A stretch of DNA of 64,000 bases from Rhizobium metallidurans. GTDB taxonomy: Bacteria > Pseudomonadota > Alphaproteobacteria > Rhizobiales > Rhizobiaceae. Position 1 is the first letter of the stretch, and each line of letters opens with the position of its first letter. Positions 9,914 to 18,371 of this stretch are shown here, piece by piece. The DNA is taken from NCBI RefSeq assembly GCF_014196505.1, contig NZ_JACIDW010000001.1, forward strand, positions 124,001-188,000, read 5' to 3'. The notes under the pieces were generated by a model that was not told where the DNA came from, did no database searches, and worked only from the letters and a program-made list of their open reading frames with translations. A program made the position numbers and the translations under genes.

Positions 9914-10745
9914 TACTGTTCACACCGATCTGGCGGCCTTGGCGCGAGCCTATGATGTCTTCTTCGTCGATCAGTTCGGCGTGCTCCGCGATGACGTCGG
10001 ACCCTATGACGGCGCCATATCCGCCTTGTCTCAGCTGGCGGCGCTAAAAAAGCAAATCGTAATCCTTTCGAATTCCGGGCGAAGTGGCCAATACAACGCC
10101 GAACGACTGATCAAACTCGGCTTCGCGCCGACCAGCTTCCAACACTTCATCACTTCGGGCGATGTCGCGTTCGAAACTCTTTCGCGCGCGCAGTGGAGTG
10201 TCGCCAAACACGGCCGCTGTTTCACCGTTTCCAGCGGCGGCGATCGCAATCTGGCGGACCGCCTGGGACTGGTGTCGATAGACACCGCGCGCGACGCCGA
10301 TGTCATCATCATTTCCGGCAGCGAAGCCGAGCGCATCCCGATGGAGGAGTACCGCGAGATGCTCCGGCCGGCAGCCGAGAGCCGGGCTCCCTGCTATTGC
10401 ACCAACCCGGACATCCACAAGCTGCATGAGGGGCGGGTCGCACCGGGAGCCGGAAGCATTGCCAGGCTTTACGAGGAAATGGGCGGCAAAGTGGCTTGGC
10501 TTGGCAAGCCGTTTCCAGAAATCTATCGGCATGCTCTGCGCGTTGCCGGGGTAGAAGATCCGCGTCGTGTCGTTTGCATCGGAGACAGCATCGAGCACGA
10601 CATCCTCGGCGCGAACACCGCCGGACTGGCCTCCGTGCTGGTACGCACCGGAATCCTGGCCGACAAAGACGAAAAAGAGCTCGCGAGGCTGTCTGAACAA
10701 TCGTCCGCCCATGCAAACTATGTACTGGACAGGTTCTGTTTCTGA
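9906..10745 (+). CDS. HAD-superfamily class IIA hydrolase (TIGR01459-type)
   Basis: This protein of 279 residues starts at the ATG at 9906, which overlaps the kinase end by 8 bases. Motif I is VFFVDQFGVLRDD, motif II VILSNSGRSG and motif IV GDSIEHDILGA. This is the NagD/class IIA cap arrangement. The second aspartate of the usual DxD is Phe, as the corresponding position is also non-Asp in the DxW members of this subfamily. It is likely a small phosphatase acting on a sugar phosphate or glycolaldehyde/glycerol phosphate in the same pathway, removing either a product or a toxic side product. Confidence 0.8.
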   Translation: MSDTVHTDLAALARAYDVFFVDQFGVLRDDVGPYDGAISALSQLAALKKQIVILSNSGRSGQYNAERLIKLGFAPTSFQHFITSGDVAFETLSRAQWSVAKHGRCFTVSSGGDRNLADRLGLVSIDTARDADVIIISGSEAERIPMEEYREMLRPAAESRAPCYCTNPDIHKLHEGRVAPGAGSIARLYEEMGGKVAWLGKPFPEIYRHALRVAGVEDPRRVVCIGDSIEHDILGANTAGLASVLVRTGILADKDEKELARLSEQSSAHANYVLDRFCF

Positions 10746-10812
10746 CGCATCGCCGGCGAATATTGAAATTGCCGCCGCGAACCACGATCTACATGGCATC
10801 AGGAGGCTGCCA

Positions 10813-11178
10813 ATGACGTCGATCATCATCGTGCTCTGTATCGCTTTGTGTGCGTTTTCCGTCATGCGCTATCTTGCGGCGAGAACGCGCCTCGCCGAGA
10901 AGAAAATTGATGAGGCCATCGCTCGCAAGCTGCGCGCATCGCCGATTTTGACGGAAATGCAGGAGATCCGGGAGATGAATGCCGTCATGCGCAATCTGCT
11001 GATCGACATGGTGGAGAACGAAGCGTCGGCCTCGCCACTCGACATCAGGGCGGACGACAAGGAGCGCGCTTACAAGCTTCGCCACCAACGGCGGCGAGAG
11101 ATTTTCGGCGAGGCCGTCTTCCTTCTTCAGCACACCGAAGGTGCGCAGGCTCAGAACTCTCAAAAGACCGCAAGCTGA
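10813..11178 (+). CDS. Small membrane-anchored protein of unknown function
   Basis: The ATG at 10813 follows AGGAGG with good spacing. The 121-residue product has one N-terminal membrane helix (MTSIIIVLCIALCAFSVM) and then a charged, helical, cytoplasmic-looking region with heptad character (ARTRLAEKKIDEAIARKL). I do not recognise a named domain. Its general look is that of phage-shock or envelope-associated small helical proteins, but there is no specific motif. It lies 67 bases after the HAD gene and may be transcribed with it. Confidence 0.7.
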   Translation: MTSIIIVLCIALCAFSVMRYLAARTRLAEKKIDEAIARKLRASPILTEMQEIREMNAVMRNLLIDMVENEASASPLDIRADDKERAYKLRHQRRREIFGEAVFLLQHTEGAQAQNSQKTAS

Positions 11179-11204
11179 AATAGGCCGACTGGGCAACGGA
11201 GTGA

Positions 11205-11226
11205 ACTATTCCATACAACGAATAGT
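11205..11226. promoter_or_regulatory. Perfect inverted repeat upstream of the XRE gene
   Basis: ACTATTC (11205-11211) and GAATAGT (11220-11226) are perfect inverted arms with an 8-base spacer. It is a plausible autoregulatory site for the small regulator that starts at 11302. Confidence 0.4.
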
Positions 11227-11266
11227 GAATTCAATGGCATTGCAATTGTTAGCGCAGCATCTAAAT

Positions 11267-11286
11267 TGTGTCCGAAAGTAGACACA
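11267..11286. promoter_or_regulatory. Second inverted repeat before the XRE gene
   Basis: TGTGTC (11267-11272) and GACACA (11281-11286) are inverted with an 8-base spacer, the same geometry as the repeat at 11205. It lies about 15 bases before the ATG at 11302. Confidence 0.35.
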
Positions 11287-11301
11287 TCTGGAGAAGCGCA
11301 C

Positions 11302-11556
11302 ATGTCACGATCCTACGGCAATATCGAGGATTCGAACGTTCCCACATCTCTGACCACCGATCTTGGCGAAGCGGTGCGCGCGGCAAGGCACCTGGCTGGC
11401 TACAGCATCGAACAAGTGGCCGTGACTTGTGGTTTGACGGAAACGGAAATTGCCAAGGTCGAGTCCGGCCATGAGGGAGATCAGCGGCTCGTGACGCGGA
11501 TTGCAAAGGCGCTGGGGATGACCGCGACTTCGCTGTCCCCGTCCGTCGCTGCCTAA
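11302..11556 (+). CDS. Small XRE-family helix-turn-helix regulator
   Basis: This 84-residue protein is almost entirely a Cro/C1-type helix-turn-helix: LGEAVRAARHLAGYSIEQVA, then GLTETEIAKVESG, then RIAKALGM. The ATG at 11302 follows GGAGAAG. An in-frame start at 11266 would add residues derived from the inverted repeat. There is no effector domain. Two equally spaced inverted repeats upstream suggest autoregulation. The targets are unknown. Confidence 0.75.
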   Translation: MSRSYGNIEDSNVPTSLTTDLGEAVRAARHLAGYSIEQVAVTCGLTETEIAKVESGHEGDQRLVTRIAKALGMTATSLSPSVAA

Positions 11557-11641
11557 TTCGAGCTCGACAGCCTCGTTTCGGCCCCGAAAGGCGGCTGCCC
11601 ATCCGGCGTCTCTCGAAAGGAACGTCGTTCAAAAATAGAAG

Positions 11642-11676
11642 ACGCCCCTCAATGGATCGCATTGAGGGGCGTTTTT
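11642..11676. terminator. Strong bidirectional rho-independent terminator
   Basis: A perfect 13-base stem (11642-11654 with 11660-11672) has a 5-base loop and is followed by TTTTT on the plus strand. An A-rich stretch on the other side gives a U-rich tail on the minus strand. It sits between the small XRE gene and the end of acnB and can serve both. Confidence 0.88.
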
Positions 11677-11690
11677 GTCGGATCACTGCC

Positions 11691-14480
11691 TTAGTAGTGG
11701 ACGGACCGGCTGTCGATCGGCGTCGTCTTCGGGGGCGTGAACTTCGTCAGGTTGATGCCTTCGACGGCCACGCGATACTCTTCGATGCTCGGCGTGCGGC
11801 CGAGGATCGCCGAGAGCACGACCAGCGGCGTGGAGGCGAGCAGCGACTCGCCCTTCTTTTCCGCCGTATCTTCAACGACGCGCCCCTGGAACAGGCGGGT
11901 CGAGGTGGCGAGAACGGTGTCGCCCTTCTCGGCCTTTTCCTGGTTGCCCATGCACAGGTTGCAGCCCGGACGCTCGAGATAGAGAATGTTCTCATACTCG
12001 GTGCGGTTCGATGTCTTCGGCTTCACGTCGTCGAATTCGAAGCCCGAATACTTCTGGAGGATTTCCCAGTCGCCTTCGGCCTTCAGCTCGTCGATGATGT
12101 TGTAGGTCGGTGCTGCGACCACGAGCGGCGCCTTGAACTCGACCTTGCCCTCGTTCTTCTCGATGTTCTTCAGCATCTGCGCCACGATCTTCATGTCGCC
12201 CTTGTGCACCATGCATGAGCCAACGAAGCCGAGATCCACCTTCTTGGTGCCGCCATAGTAGGAGACCGGGCGGATCGTGTCGTGGGTGTAGCGGCGCGAG
12301 ACGTCGGCGTTGTTGACGTCTGGGTCGGCGATCATCGGCTCGTCGATAAGGTCGAGATCGACGACGACTTCCGCGAAATACTTCGCGTTGTCGTCAGGCG
12401 TCAGCGCCGGCTTCTCACCCGAACGGATTTCGGCGATGCGGCGATCGGCCTTGGCGATCAGGCCCTTCAGCGTCCCAGCCTCGTTGTCCATGCCCTTGTC
12501 GATCATGATCTGCATGCGCGACTTGGCAATCTCGAGGCTCTCGATCAGGGTCTCGTCTTCCGAAATGCAGATGGAGGCCTTGGCCTTCATTTCTGCCGTC
12601 CAGTCGGTGAAGGTGAAGGCCTGGTCGGCGAGCAGCGTGCCGATGTGGACTTCGATGATGCGGCCCTGGAACACGTTGTCGCCGTGCTGCTTGAGCATCT
12701 GCGCCTGGGTGGCGTGGACCACGTCGCGGAAGTCCATGTAGGGCTGCATCGTGCCCTTGAAGGTGACCTTGACCGACTGCGGGATCGGCATGGTGGCTTC
12801 GCCGGTGGCAAGCGCCAGCGCCACGGTGCCACTGTCGGCACCAAAGGCAACGCCCTTGGACATGCGCGTATGGCTGTCGCCGCCGATGATGATGTCCCAG
12901 TCATCCACGGTGATGTCGTTCAGCACCTTGTGGATGACGTCGGTCATCGAGTGATAGACGCCCTTGGGATCGCGGGCGGTGATGACGCCGAAGTTGTTCA
13001 TGAAGGACATGAGCTTCGGAATGTTGGCCTGGGCCTTCTTGTCCCAGACGGATGCCGTGTGGCAACCCGACTGATAGGCGCCGTCGACCAGCGGCGAAAT
13101 GACGGTTGCCGCCATCGCTTCCAGTTCCTGCGCGGTCATCAGGCCGGTGGTGTCCTGGGAGCCGACGATGTTGACCTTGACGCGAACGTCGGAGCCGGCA
13201 TGCAGCACCTTGCCAGGCGTGACGCCGACCGCGTTGCGGTTGAAGATCTTCTCGACCGCGGTCAGGCCCTGGCCGTCGATGGCGATTTCCTTGTTCGGCG
13301 CGAAGACCGGTGTTGCTTCGACACCGAGCGTCTGCGCGGCAAAGGTCTGGAGCTTCTTGCCGAAGACGATGGCGTAGGACGAGCCGGCCTTCATGAACTC
13401 CATCTTCTGCGGCGTGAAGGAAGAGGCGACATCGACCAGTTCGTTGCCGGCTTCATCGCGCAGCTTCTTGTTCTTCGCGTCGATCTTCAGCACGGTGCCG
13501 GTTTCGACCGAGAACTTCTGGTCGAGGATCGGGTTACCTTCGTTGTTGAGGATCGGCTTGCCGTTTTCGTCGAGCTTCTTGACCCAGTTCTTCAGGTTGA
13601 GGCCGATGCCGCCGGTGACGTCGACGGTGGTCGCGAAGATCGGCGAGATGCCGTTGGTGCCGGCGACGACTGGCGCGAAATTGACGAAGGGAACGTAGGG
13701 GCTGGCCTGCTTGCCGGTCCACAGCGCCACGTTGTTGACGCCGGACATGCGCGAGGAGCCGACGCCCATCGTGCCCTTTTCGGCGATCATCATCACCCGT
13801 TTGTCCGGGTGCTGCTTCTGAAGCGCGACGATCTCGGCCTGCGCCTCTGGCGTGATCATGCACTGGCCGTGCAGCTCACGGTCAGAGCGCGAATGCGCCT
13901 GGTTGCCGGGAGAAAGAAGGTCGGTCGAGATGTCGCCTTCGGCGGCGATGAAGGTCACGACCTTGATCTCGTCGTCGACATCGGGAAGCTTGGTGAAGAA
14001 CTCCGCCTTGGCGTAGCTCTCGAGAACGTCCTTGGCAACGGCATTACCGGCCTTGTAGGCATCGCGCAGGCGGAACATGTCGGCGTCGTAGAGGAAGACC
14101 TGGGTCTTCAGCACGTCGCCGGCCTGACAGGCAATCTCGGCGTCACTGCCGAGGGCTACGTCGAGCAGCACCTCGACCGAGGGGCCGCCCTTCATGTGCG
14201 ACAGCAGCTCGAGGGCGAATTTCGGCGTAATTTCCGGGACGGTGACGTCTCCAAGAATGATCTTCTTGAGGAAGGCGGCCTTGACGCCGGCAGCACTCGT
14301 CGTGCCCGGCAGCGTGTTGTAGATGAAGAATTTCAAAGCATCGGCGCGGTATTCGCTACCGGCATCCTCGATCAGGGCAATGATTTCGCCAGTCAGCGCG
14401 CCGTCATCGATCGGCTTGGGGGCGAGCCCTTGAGTTTCTCTGCTTTTAATCTCGGCCAGGTATTCCAGGTAAAGGTTCAT
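11691..14480 (-). CDS. acnB: Bifunctional aconitate hydratase 2 / 2-methylisocitrate dehydratase (AcnB)
   Basis: This 929-residue protein has the full AcnB layout: an N-terminal HEAT-like domain starting MNLYLEYLAEIKSRE, a swivel domain, then the [4Fe-4S] catalytic core. Cluster cysteines are in GFVGSCMVHKGD and in the pair RPGCNLCMGNQEKAEKGD. It isomerises citrate and isocitrate through cis-aconitate in the TCA cycle, and AcnB enzymes also act on 2-methylisocitrate. Length and motifs are complete. It stands alone, with a 569-base upstream region and the terminator at 11642 directly after it. Many alphaproteobacteria rely on AcnA, so AcnB is notable but not unique. Confidence 0.97.
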   Translation of the reverse strand: MNLYLEYLAEIKSRETQGLAPKPIDDGALTGEIIALIEDAGSEYRADALKFFIYNTLPGTTSAAGVKAAFLKKIILGDVTVPEITPKFALELLSHMKGGPSVEVLLDVALGSDAEIACQAGDVLKTQVFLYDADMFRLRDAYKAGNAVAKDVLESYAKAEFFTKLPDVDDEIKVVTFIAAEGDISTDLLSPGNQAHSRSDRELHGQCMITPEAQAEIVALQKQHPDKRVMMIAEKGTMGVGSSRMSGVNNVALWTGKQASPYVPFVNFAPVVAGTNGISPIFATTVDVTGGIGLNLKNWVKKLDENGKPILNNEGNPILDQKFSVETGTVLKIDAKNKKLRDEAGNELVDVASSFTPQKMEFMKAGSSYAIVFGKKLQTFAAQTLGVEATPVFAPNKEIAIDGQGLTAVEKIFNRNAVGVTPGKVLHAGSDVRVKVNIVGSQDTTGLMTAQELEAMAATVISPLVDGAYQSGCHTASVWDKKAQANIPKLMSFMNNFGVITARDPKGVYHSMTDVIHKVLNDITVDDWDIIIGGDSHTRMSKGVAFGADSGTVALALATGEATMPIPQSVKVTFKGTMQPYMDFRDVVHATQAQMLKQHGDNVFQGRIIEVHIGTLLADQAFTFTDWTAEMKAKASICISEDETLIESLEIAKSRMQIMIDKGMDNEAGTLKGLIAKADRRIAEIRSGEKPALTPDDNAKYFAEVVVDLDLIDEPMIADPDVNNADVSRRYTHDTIRPVSYYGGTKKVDLGFVGSCMVHKGDMKIVAQMLKNIEKNEGKVEFKAPLVVAAPTYNIIDELKAEGDWEILQKYSGFEFDDVKPKTSNRTEYENILYLERPGCNLCMGNQEKAEKGDTVLATSTRLFQGRVVEDTAEKKGESLLASTPLVVLSAILGRTPSIEEYRVAVEGINLTKFTPPKTTPIDSRSVHY

Positions 14481-15049
14481 CGCAATCCCAACGTCATGGT
14501 CTGTGGGGCGCCGACGCGCAGCGCCACCGAACGGCAGTGTTCATCAGCCGAGGTCTTACAGCTTTCGTGCGTGTCAACCAAGGCCATCAGCGCAGATACC
14601 GTACTTCAGCAAAAAAAATATTACCTTCGATCGATAACCGCGCGCTTTTGATGGCTCGCCACCAACGCACCGAACGGAAACCGTGAGCGGAACGCAACCG
14701 CTGATGACATCGGTAAGCCAAATTTTTCATAGGCTTGAAGGCCTGTCGTTAACCATCTTTTCAACACTGTGAACGATTGTGGCAGGGTAACTTCAACCGG
14801 GTGAACATGATGTCCACTATTCCATCACAGCATGGCCAGCCGCCCCATATGGCGGAAAATGCGCTGTTGCCGCCACGGCCTTGTTCCGTCGGCTTCCACA
14901 TTGGCTTCCAATCCATTCATCCGTCGACCCTCCAGCGACTGCCCGCCGCGTCGGGCTAGTCGTTACGTTTCGTACTTAAACATCCTGGGACGACGGACCG
15001 CGCCACATCGTGGGCGGCGTTTTCCCGCTTATTTCATTGGGAAAATCAT
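14481..15049. other. Long intergenic region between acnB and the ArsR-type gene
   Basis: This 569-base non-coding stretch separates divergently transcribed genes. On the acnB side there is a TTGACA on the minus strand (14577-14572) without a convincing -10 partner, and an A-tract near 14610. I see no conserved RNA structure. Near its right end is the inverted repeat at 15020-15045, listed separately. Confidence 0.4.
15020..15045. promoter_or_regulatory. Inverted repeat over the ribosome-binding region of the ArsR-type gene
   Basis: TTTTCCC (15020-15026) and GGGAAAA (15039-15045) are perfect inverted arms with a 12-base spacer. The right arm holds the only Shine-Dalgarno-like GGGA before the ATG at 15050. 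It could be an autoregulatory operator or an mRNA hairpin that hides the ribosome site. Confidence 0.5.
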
Positions 15050-15388
15050 ATGCAGGAAGACAATCGGAACCCGCAGGGCATTGCCGCTCTGGCGGATCAA
15101 CTCGCGGTTCTCGGAAACGCCAACCGGCTCGCCATCCTGACCAACCTCGCCGAGGGCGAGATCCAGGTCAATGTGCTCGCGAAGAAGCTCGGCCTCGGCC
15201 AATCGGCGCTTTCGCAGCACCTCGCCATCCTGAGGGCATGCGAATTCGTCTCGACGCGACGCGCCTCGCAATCCGTGTTCTATTCGCTAAAGCCGCGTTC
15301 GATCGCCACAACGCTGTCGGATGCGCGGGATCTGCTCATCGGCACGCGTGATGGCGAGACCGAACGCGCAGCCGCGCAGCGCCCTTAG
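15050..15388 (+). CDS. ArsR-family winged-helix regulator
   Basis: This 112-residue protein has the ArsR/SmtB winged helix: LADQLAVLGNANRLAILTNL, then the recognition helix GLGQSALSQHLAILR, then the wing VSTRRASQSVFYSL. There is no cysteine metal-binding motif in the recognition helix (only one Cys, in ACEF), so metal sensing is unlikely. It belongs with the non-metal, BigR/NolR-like members. NolR-like control of many genes is possible but not demonstrated. The only apparent ribosome site lies in the inverted repeat upstream. Confidence 0.85.
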   Translation: MQEDNRNPQGIAALADQLAVLGNANRLAILTNLAEGEIQVNVLAKKLGLGQSALSQHLAILRACEFVSTRRASQSVFYSLKPRSIATTLSDARDLLIGTRDGETERAAAQRP

Positions 15389-15587
15389 ACGCGTGGCGCG
15401 TCGTGCCCGTTGCACGCGCGCCATGACGCACCGCGGTTCGAATTGAATTGACCATGTGGTCAAAAGCAAACCAAGGTCGCGCGACCTCGTGGCGTGATCC
15501 TCGAAAAGCCGTATACACGTCACGAAAGCGTCATGCAGCTCTGCCATGCGTTCCGGCCGTATTGCAGTTTCATTATCCGGGTTCCTG

Positions 15588-16424
15588 ATGACATCCTCCC
15601 TCATATCCTCACGCCTTTCGCCGACAGCCTCCCAGCGCCTGATCACTCTCGCCTCGACGGTCGTGAAAGCCGGCGAAACGGCGCGCCGTTCCTTGCAGCG
15701 TCGGCGCATCAGCGATGTGGTGTCAAAGGCGCCGCGTGACTACCAGACGGAGATCGATGTTGCCGTCGAACGCATCATCGTCGCGGATATGATCGCGGCA
15801 TTCCCTTCCTATTCCATCAAGGGCGAGGAAGATGTCGGCAACCGGGTGGCGGGAACGGACGCGCCCATCATCTACATCGACCCGATCGACGGAACGACCA
15901 ACTTCGCCTGGGGCATTCCGCATTTCGGCATGACCATCGCGATCGCAGAAGGCGGCCGGATCGTTGCCGGCGTGGTCTACGACCCCATGCTGGACGAGCT
16001 GTTCAGCGCGGAACTCGGCGGCGGCGCATATCTCAACGGCGAGCGCATCTCCTGCGTCGATAACGCCGATATCGAAAACGTCGTCGTCGGCGCCGGCCTG
16101 CCCGTTCCCGGTCAGGTCAAGGCCGTTGCACCAGACGTCTATTTCAATGCGCTGAAGAGGCTGATGGGCAACACCGCCGGCGTGCGACGCCTGGGCTCGG
16201 CGGCATTGTCGATCGCTTATGTCGCAAGCGGCCGCCTGGACGGTTTCTTTGAGGACGGGCTATCGCCGCATGACTACGGCGCGGCCGCGCTGCTGGTGAC
16301 CGAGGCAGGCGGCAAGGTCTCTGCCTTCAAGGGCGGCGCCGTGACGGCGAATGGCGACATTCTCGCCGCCAACACCGCGCTGCACCCCTGGCTCGTTCAA
16401 GGATTTGAAGGAGAGCAGGCTTAG
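15588..16424 (+). CDS. Inositol monophosphatase family protein
   Basis: This protein of 278 residues has the Li+-sensitive phosphatase fold. Metal ligands are visible in KGEED, in IDPIDGTTNFAWG, and in the C-terminal HDYGAAALLVTEAGG, where the usual WD is HD. The start at 15588 gives the normal family length; an upstream in-frame ATG at 15546 is possible and neither has a clear ribosome site. It removes phosphate from inositol phosphates, sugar phosphates or histidinol phosphate. It converges on, and overlaps by 4 bases, the glycerophosphodiesterase gene, so the two could serve one catabolic route. Confidence 0.85.
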   Translation: MTSSLISSRLSPTASQRLITLASTVVKAGETARRSLQRRRISDVVSKAPRDYQTEIDVAVERIIVADMIAAFPSYSIKGEEDVGNRVAGTDAPIIYIDPIDGTTNFAWGIPHFGMTIAIAEGGRIVAGVVYDPMLDELFSAELGGGAYLNGERISCVDNADIENVVVGAGLPVPGQVKAVAPDVYFNALKRLMGNTAGVRRLGSAALSIAYVASGRLDGFFEDGLSPHDYGAAALLVTEAGGKVSAFKGGAVTANGDILAANTALHPWLVQGFEGEQA

Positions 16425-17281
16425 CCGAGGAGCAGTGCTTGCAGGCCGACCGGGTCATCGGTGGTGATCTGGTCGACCTTCAGCGCCAGGAGGCGGCGCA
16501 CGACAGGCAGTGCGGCCGGGATTGCCGAATTGATGGTGTAGGCGTCGATGCTGCGCCCGGCGCGATGGAAGGCCGACACCAGGTCGTATCCGGCGTCCTC
16601 GGCAAACAGTACCAATTGGTGATGCAGGTAGATCATCCGCGCTCGCGGCGACGCCGCCACGGCATCGGCAACGAAGCCGTCGAAGTCACGACTTTCCTTC
16701 AGCCGCTCGATCGCGCCGTGATGGCACGGGTCGTAGCCAATCGGCATCTCCGGCACGCTCAGGGACAGGCGTTCCACGGCCTCGGGATCCCCCGCCGAGA
16801 GAATGACCGACTGCGCGACCGGCGAGATCGCCGCGGCGAAGGCCGCGATATCCTCATCGCGGATGGCAGGGGAATCTTCCTTGAGATCGAGCTGCAGAAC
16901 GGCGCCGCCATCGCGGCCGATCCCTCGCAGAAGATGACCGAGATCATCGATCAGCATGATCTTATGGGCCGTCGGCTCGCCAAAAGGGTCGCGCAGACGA
17001 AGTGCGCGCAACTCGCTCTCCGTCGCCTCGATGACGCGCCCCTCGCCCGTTGTCGCCTTGTTCAGTGTCTCGTCATGCAGCACGGCGAAGCCGGCGCCAT
17101 TGAAACGCACCAGATCGATCTCGACGCTGGCACCCAGCGCCATCGCCTCGGCAATGCGTTGCCCCGTAAACGAGATATCACCGGCATAGCGGTGGCCGCG
17201 ATGCCATTTCAGCCAGGTCTTGTGGCCTGCCTGATCGATCGCGATGCCGCTGCGATCAAGCGTTGCCAAGGATTCGATCAT
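16421..17281 (-). CDS. Glycerophosphodiester phosphodiesterase family protein
   Basis: This 286-residue GDPD-type TIM barrel has its catalytic residues visible. The HRG motif is in LKWHRGHRYAG, the E-x-D metal pair in VEIDLVRF and the second His in FAVLHDETLNKATTG. The ATG at 17281 lies within the end of the ATPase gene (26-base overlap), so this is the last gene of the ABC operon. No signal peptide is visible, so it is probably cytoplasmic. It would split glycerophosphodiesters, or related phosphodiesters, after import. Its place in the transporter operon is the best clue to the transported substrate. Confidence 0.87.
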   Translation of the reverse strand: MIESLATLDRSGIAIDQAGHKTWLKWHRGHRYAGDISFTGQRIAEAMALGASVEIDLVRFNGAGFAVLHDETLNKATTGEGRVIEATESELRALRLRDPFGEPTAHKIMLIDDLGHLLRGIGRDGGAVLQLDLKEDSPAIRDEDIAAFAAAISPVAQSVILSAGDPEAVERLSLSVPEMPIGYDPCHHGAIERLKESRDFDGFVADAVAASPRARMIYLHHQLVLFAEDAGYDLVSAFHRAGRSIDAYTINSAIPAALPVVRRLLALKVDQITTDDPVGLQALLLG

Positions 17282-18335
17282 GATGCCGTTCGCCTGAGGT
17301 TGTCGATTGATAGACCAGCCGGTTGTCGCGGAAGGCACGGAACGCGGAGGCCCTCGGCTCGATGCCCACGCCCTTGCTCCAATTGCTATCCGGCGCGGTC
17401 ATCGCCTTCAAGCGCGTCCCATCGGCGAGGTCGATGTCCACGATCTTGTGGGTGCCGAAATCGATGCTGCGATGAACGATGGCGGTCGAAAGCGTCTTCG
17501 ACGGCTGCAGCGACAGCGCCTCGGGGCGAAACGCGAGAACGACGTCACCATCCTCGATCGGCACGGCCACGGGAAAGGCCGGATGCTGGCTAACACCGCC
17601 GCGGATGCTGGTCCTGACGAAATTCATCGAGCCGATGAAGCCTGCCACGAATTCCGTTTGCGGTTCACGGTAGACGATATCGGGCGGCGCGATCTGTTCG
17701 GTGCTGCCGTCGCGCATCACGACGATGCGGTCGGCGAGCGCCAGGGCCTCGTCCTGCCCGTGGGTGACGAACAGGGTGGTGATGCCGACCCGCTGCTGGA
17801 TATCGCGCACTTCCTCGCGCAGCCGCTCCCGCAAATGCTGGTCGAGGCTGGCGAATGGCTCGTCGAGCAAGAGGATCTTCGGTTCCAGGACCAGCGACCG
17901 GGCGAGCGCCACGCGCTGCTGCTGACCGCCCGACAATTGCGTCGTCATGCGCCGGCCGTAGTCGGCAAGACCGACCAGCGCCAGGGCATTCTCGACGCGC
18001 TCGCGGATCTCGGCCTTGGGCAGCCGACGAAGCTTGAGACCGAAGGCGATGTTGTTGAACACGTCCATATGGGTCCACAGCGCATGGCTCTGGAAGACCA
18101 TCCCGGTCGGCCGCTTTTCCGGCGGCAGCGCCGTCACGTCCTTGGCATCGATCAGGATCGAGCCACCGCTCGGCTGCTCGAAGCCGCCGATCATGCGAAG
18201 CAGCGTCGACTTTCCTGATCCGGACGGACCGAGCAGGCAGACGAGTTCGCCATCCTCCACATCGAGCGAGAAGTCACGGACCGCGAACGAAGTGCCGAAC
18301 GTCTTGGAGACGTTCCTGATCGTCAAGCGTGCCAT
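17256..18335 (-). CDS. ABC transporter ATP-binding protein (PotA/FbpC/AfuC type)
   Basis: This 359-residue ATPase has Walker [12 protein letters not shown], signature LSGGQQQRVALARSL, Walker B ILLLDEPF and the switch His in FVTHGQDEA. A C-terminal TOBE-like domain begins near residue 240. The set of one ATPase, two permeases and a family 1 type binding protein fits the Fe3+/spermidine/hexose-phosphate group. It probably binds both permeases encoded upstream. The exact substrate is not set by this subunit. Confidence 0.93.
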   Translation of the reverse strand: MARLTIRNVSKTFGTSFAVRDFSLDVEDGELVCLLGPSGSGKSTLLRMIGGFEQPSGGSILIDAKDVTALPPEKRPTGMVFQSHALWTHMDVFNNIAFGLKLRRLPKAEIRERVENALALVGLADYGRRMTTQLSGGQQQRVALARSLVLEPKILLLDEPFASLDQHLRERLREEVRDIQQRVGITTLFVTHGQDEALALADRIVVMRDGSTEQIAPPDIVYREPQTEFVAGFIGSMNFVRTSIRGGVSQHPAFPVAVPIEDGDVVLAFRPEALSLQPSKTLSTAIVHRSIDFGTHKIVDIDLADGTRLKAMTAPDSNWSKGVGIEPRASAFRAFRDNRLVYQSTTSGERHHDRILGNA

Positions 18336-18371
18336 ATCAAGCCTTTCCTCGGGCAGAGCCCGATCTCAACG

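Noticed and set aside
11267..11286. TGTGTC...GACACA as a possible insertion-sequence end
   Set aside because: There is no transposase, no second end and no target duplication nearby; a regulator site is simpler.
12282..14651. A 789-residue open frame on the plus strand
   Set aside because: It is fully antisense to acnB, has the His/Val/Asp-rich composition typical of the reverse complement of a high-GC gene, and has no ribosome site or family motif.
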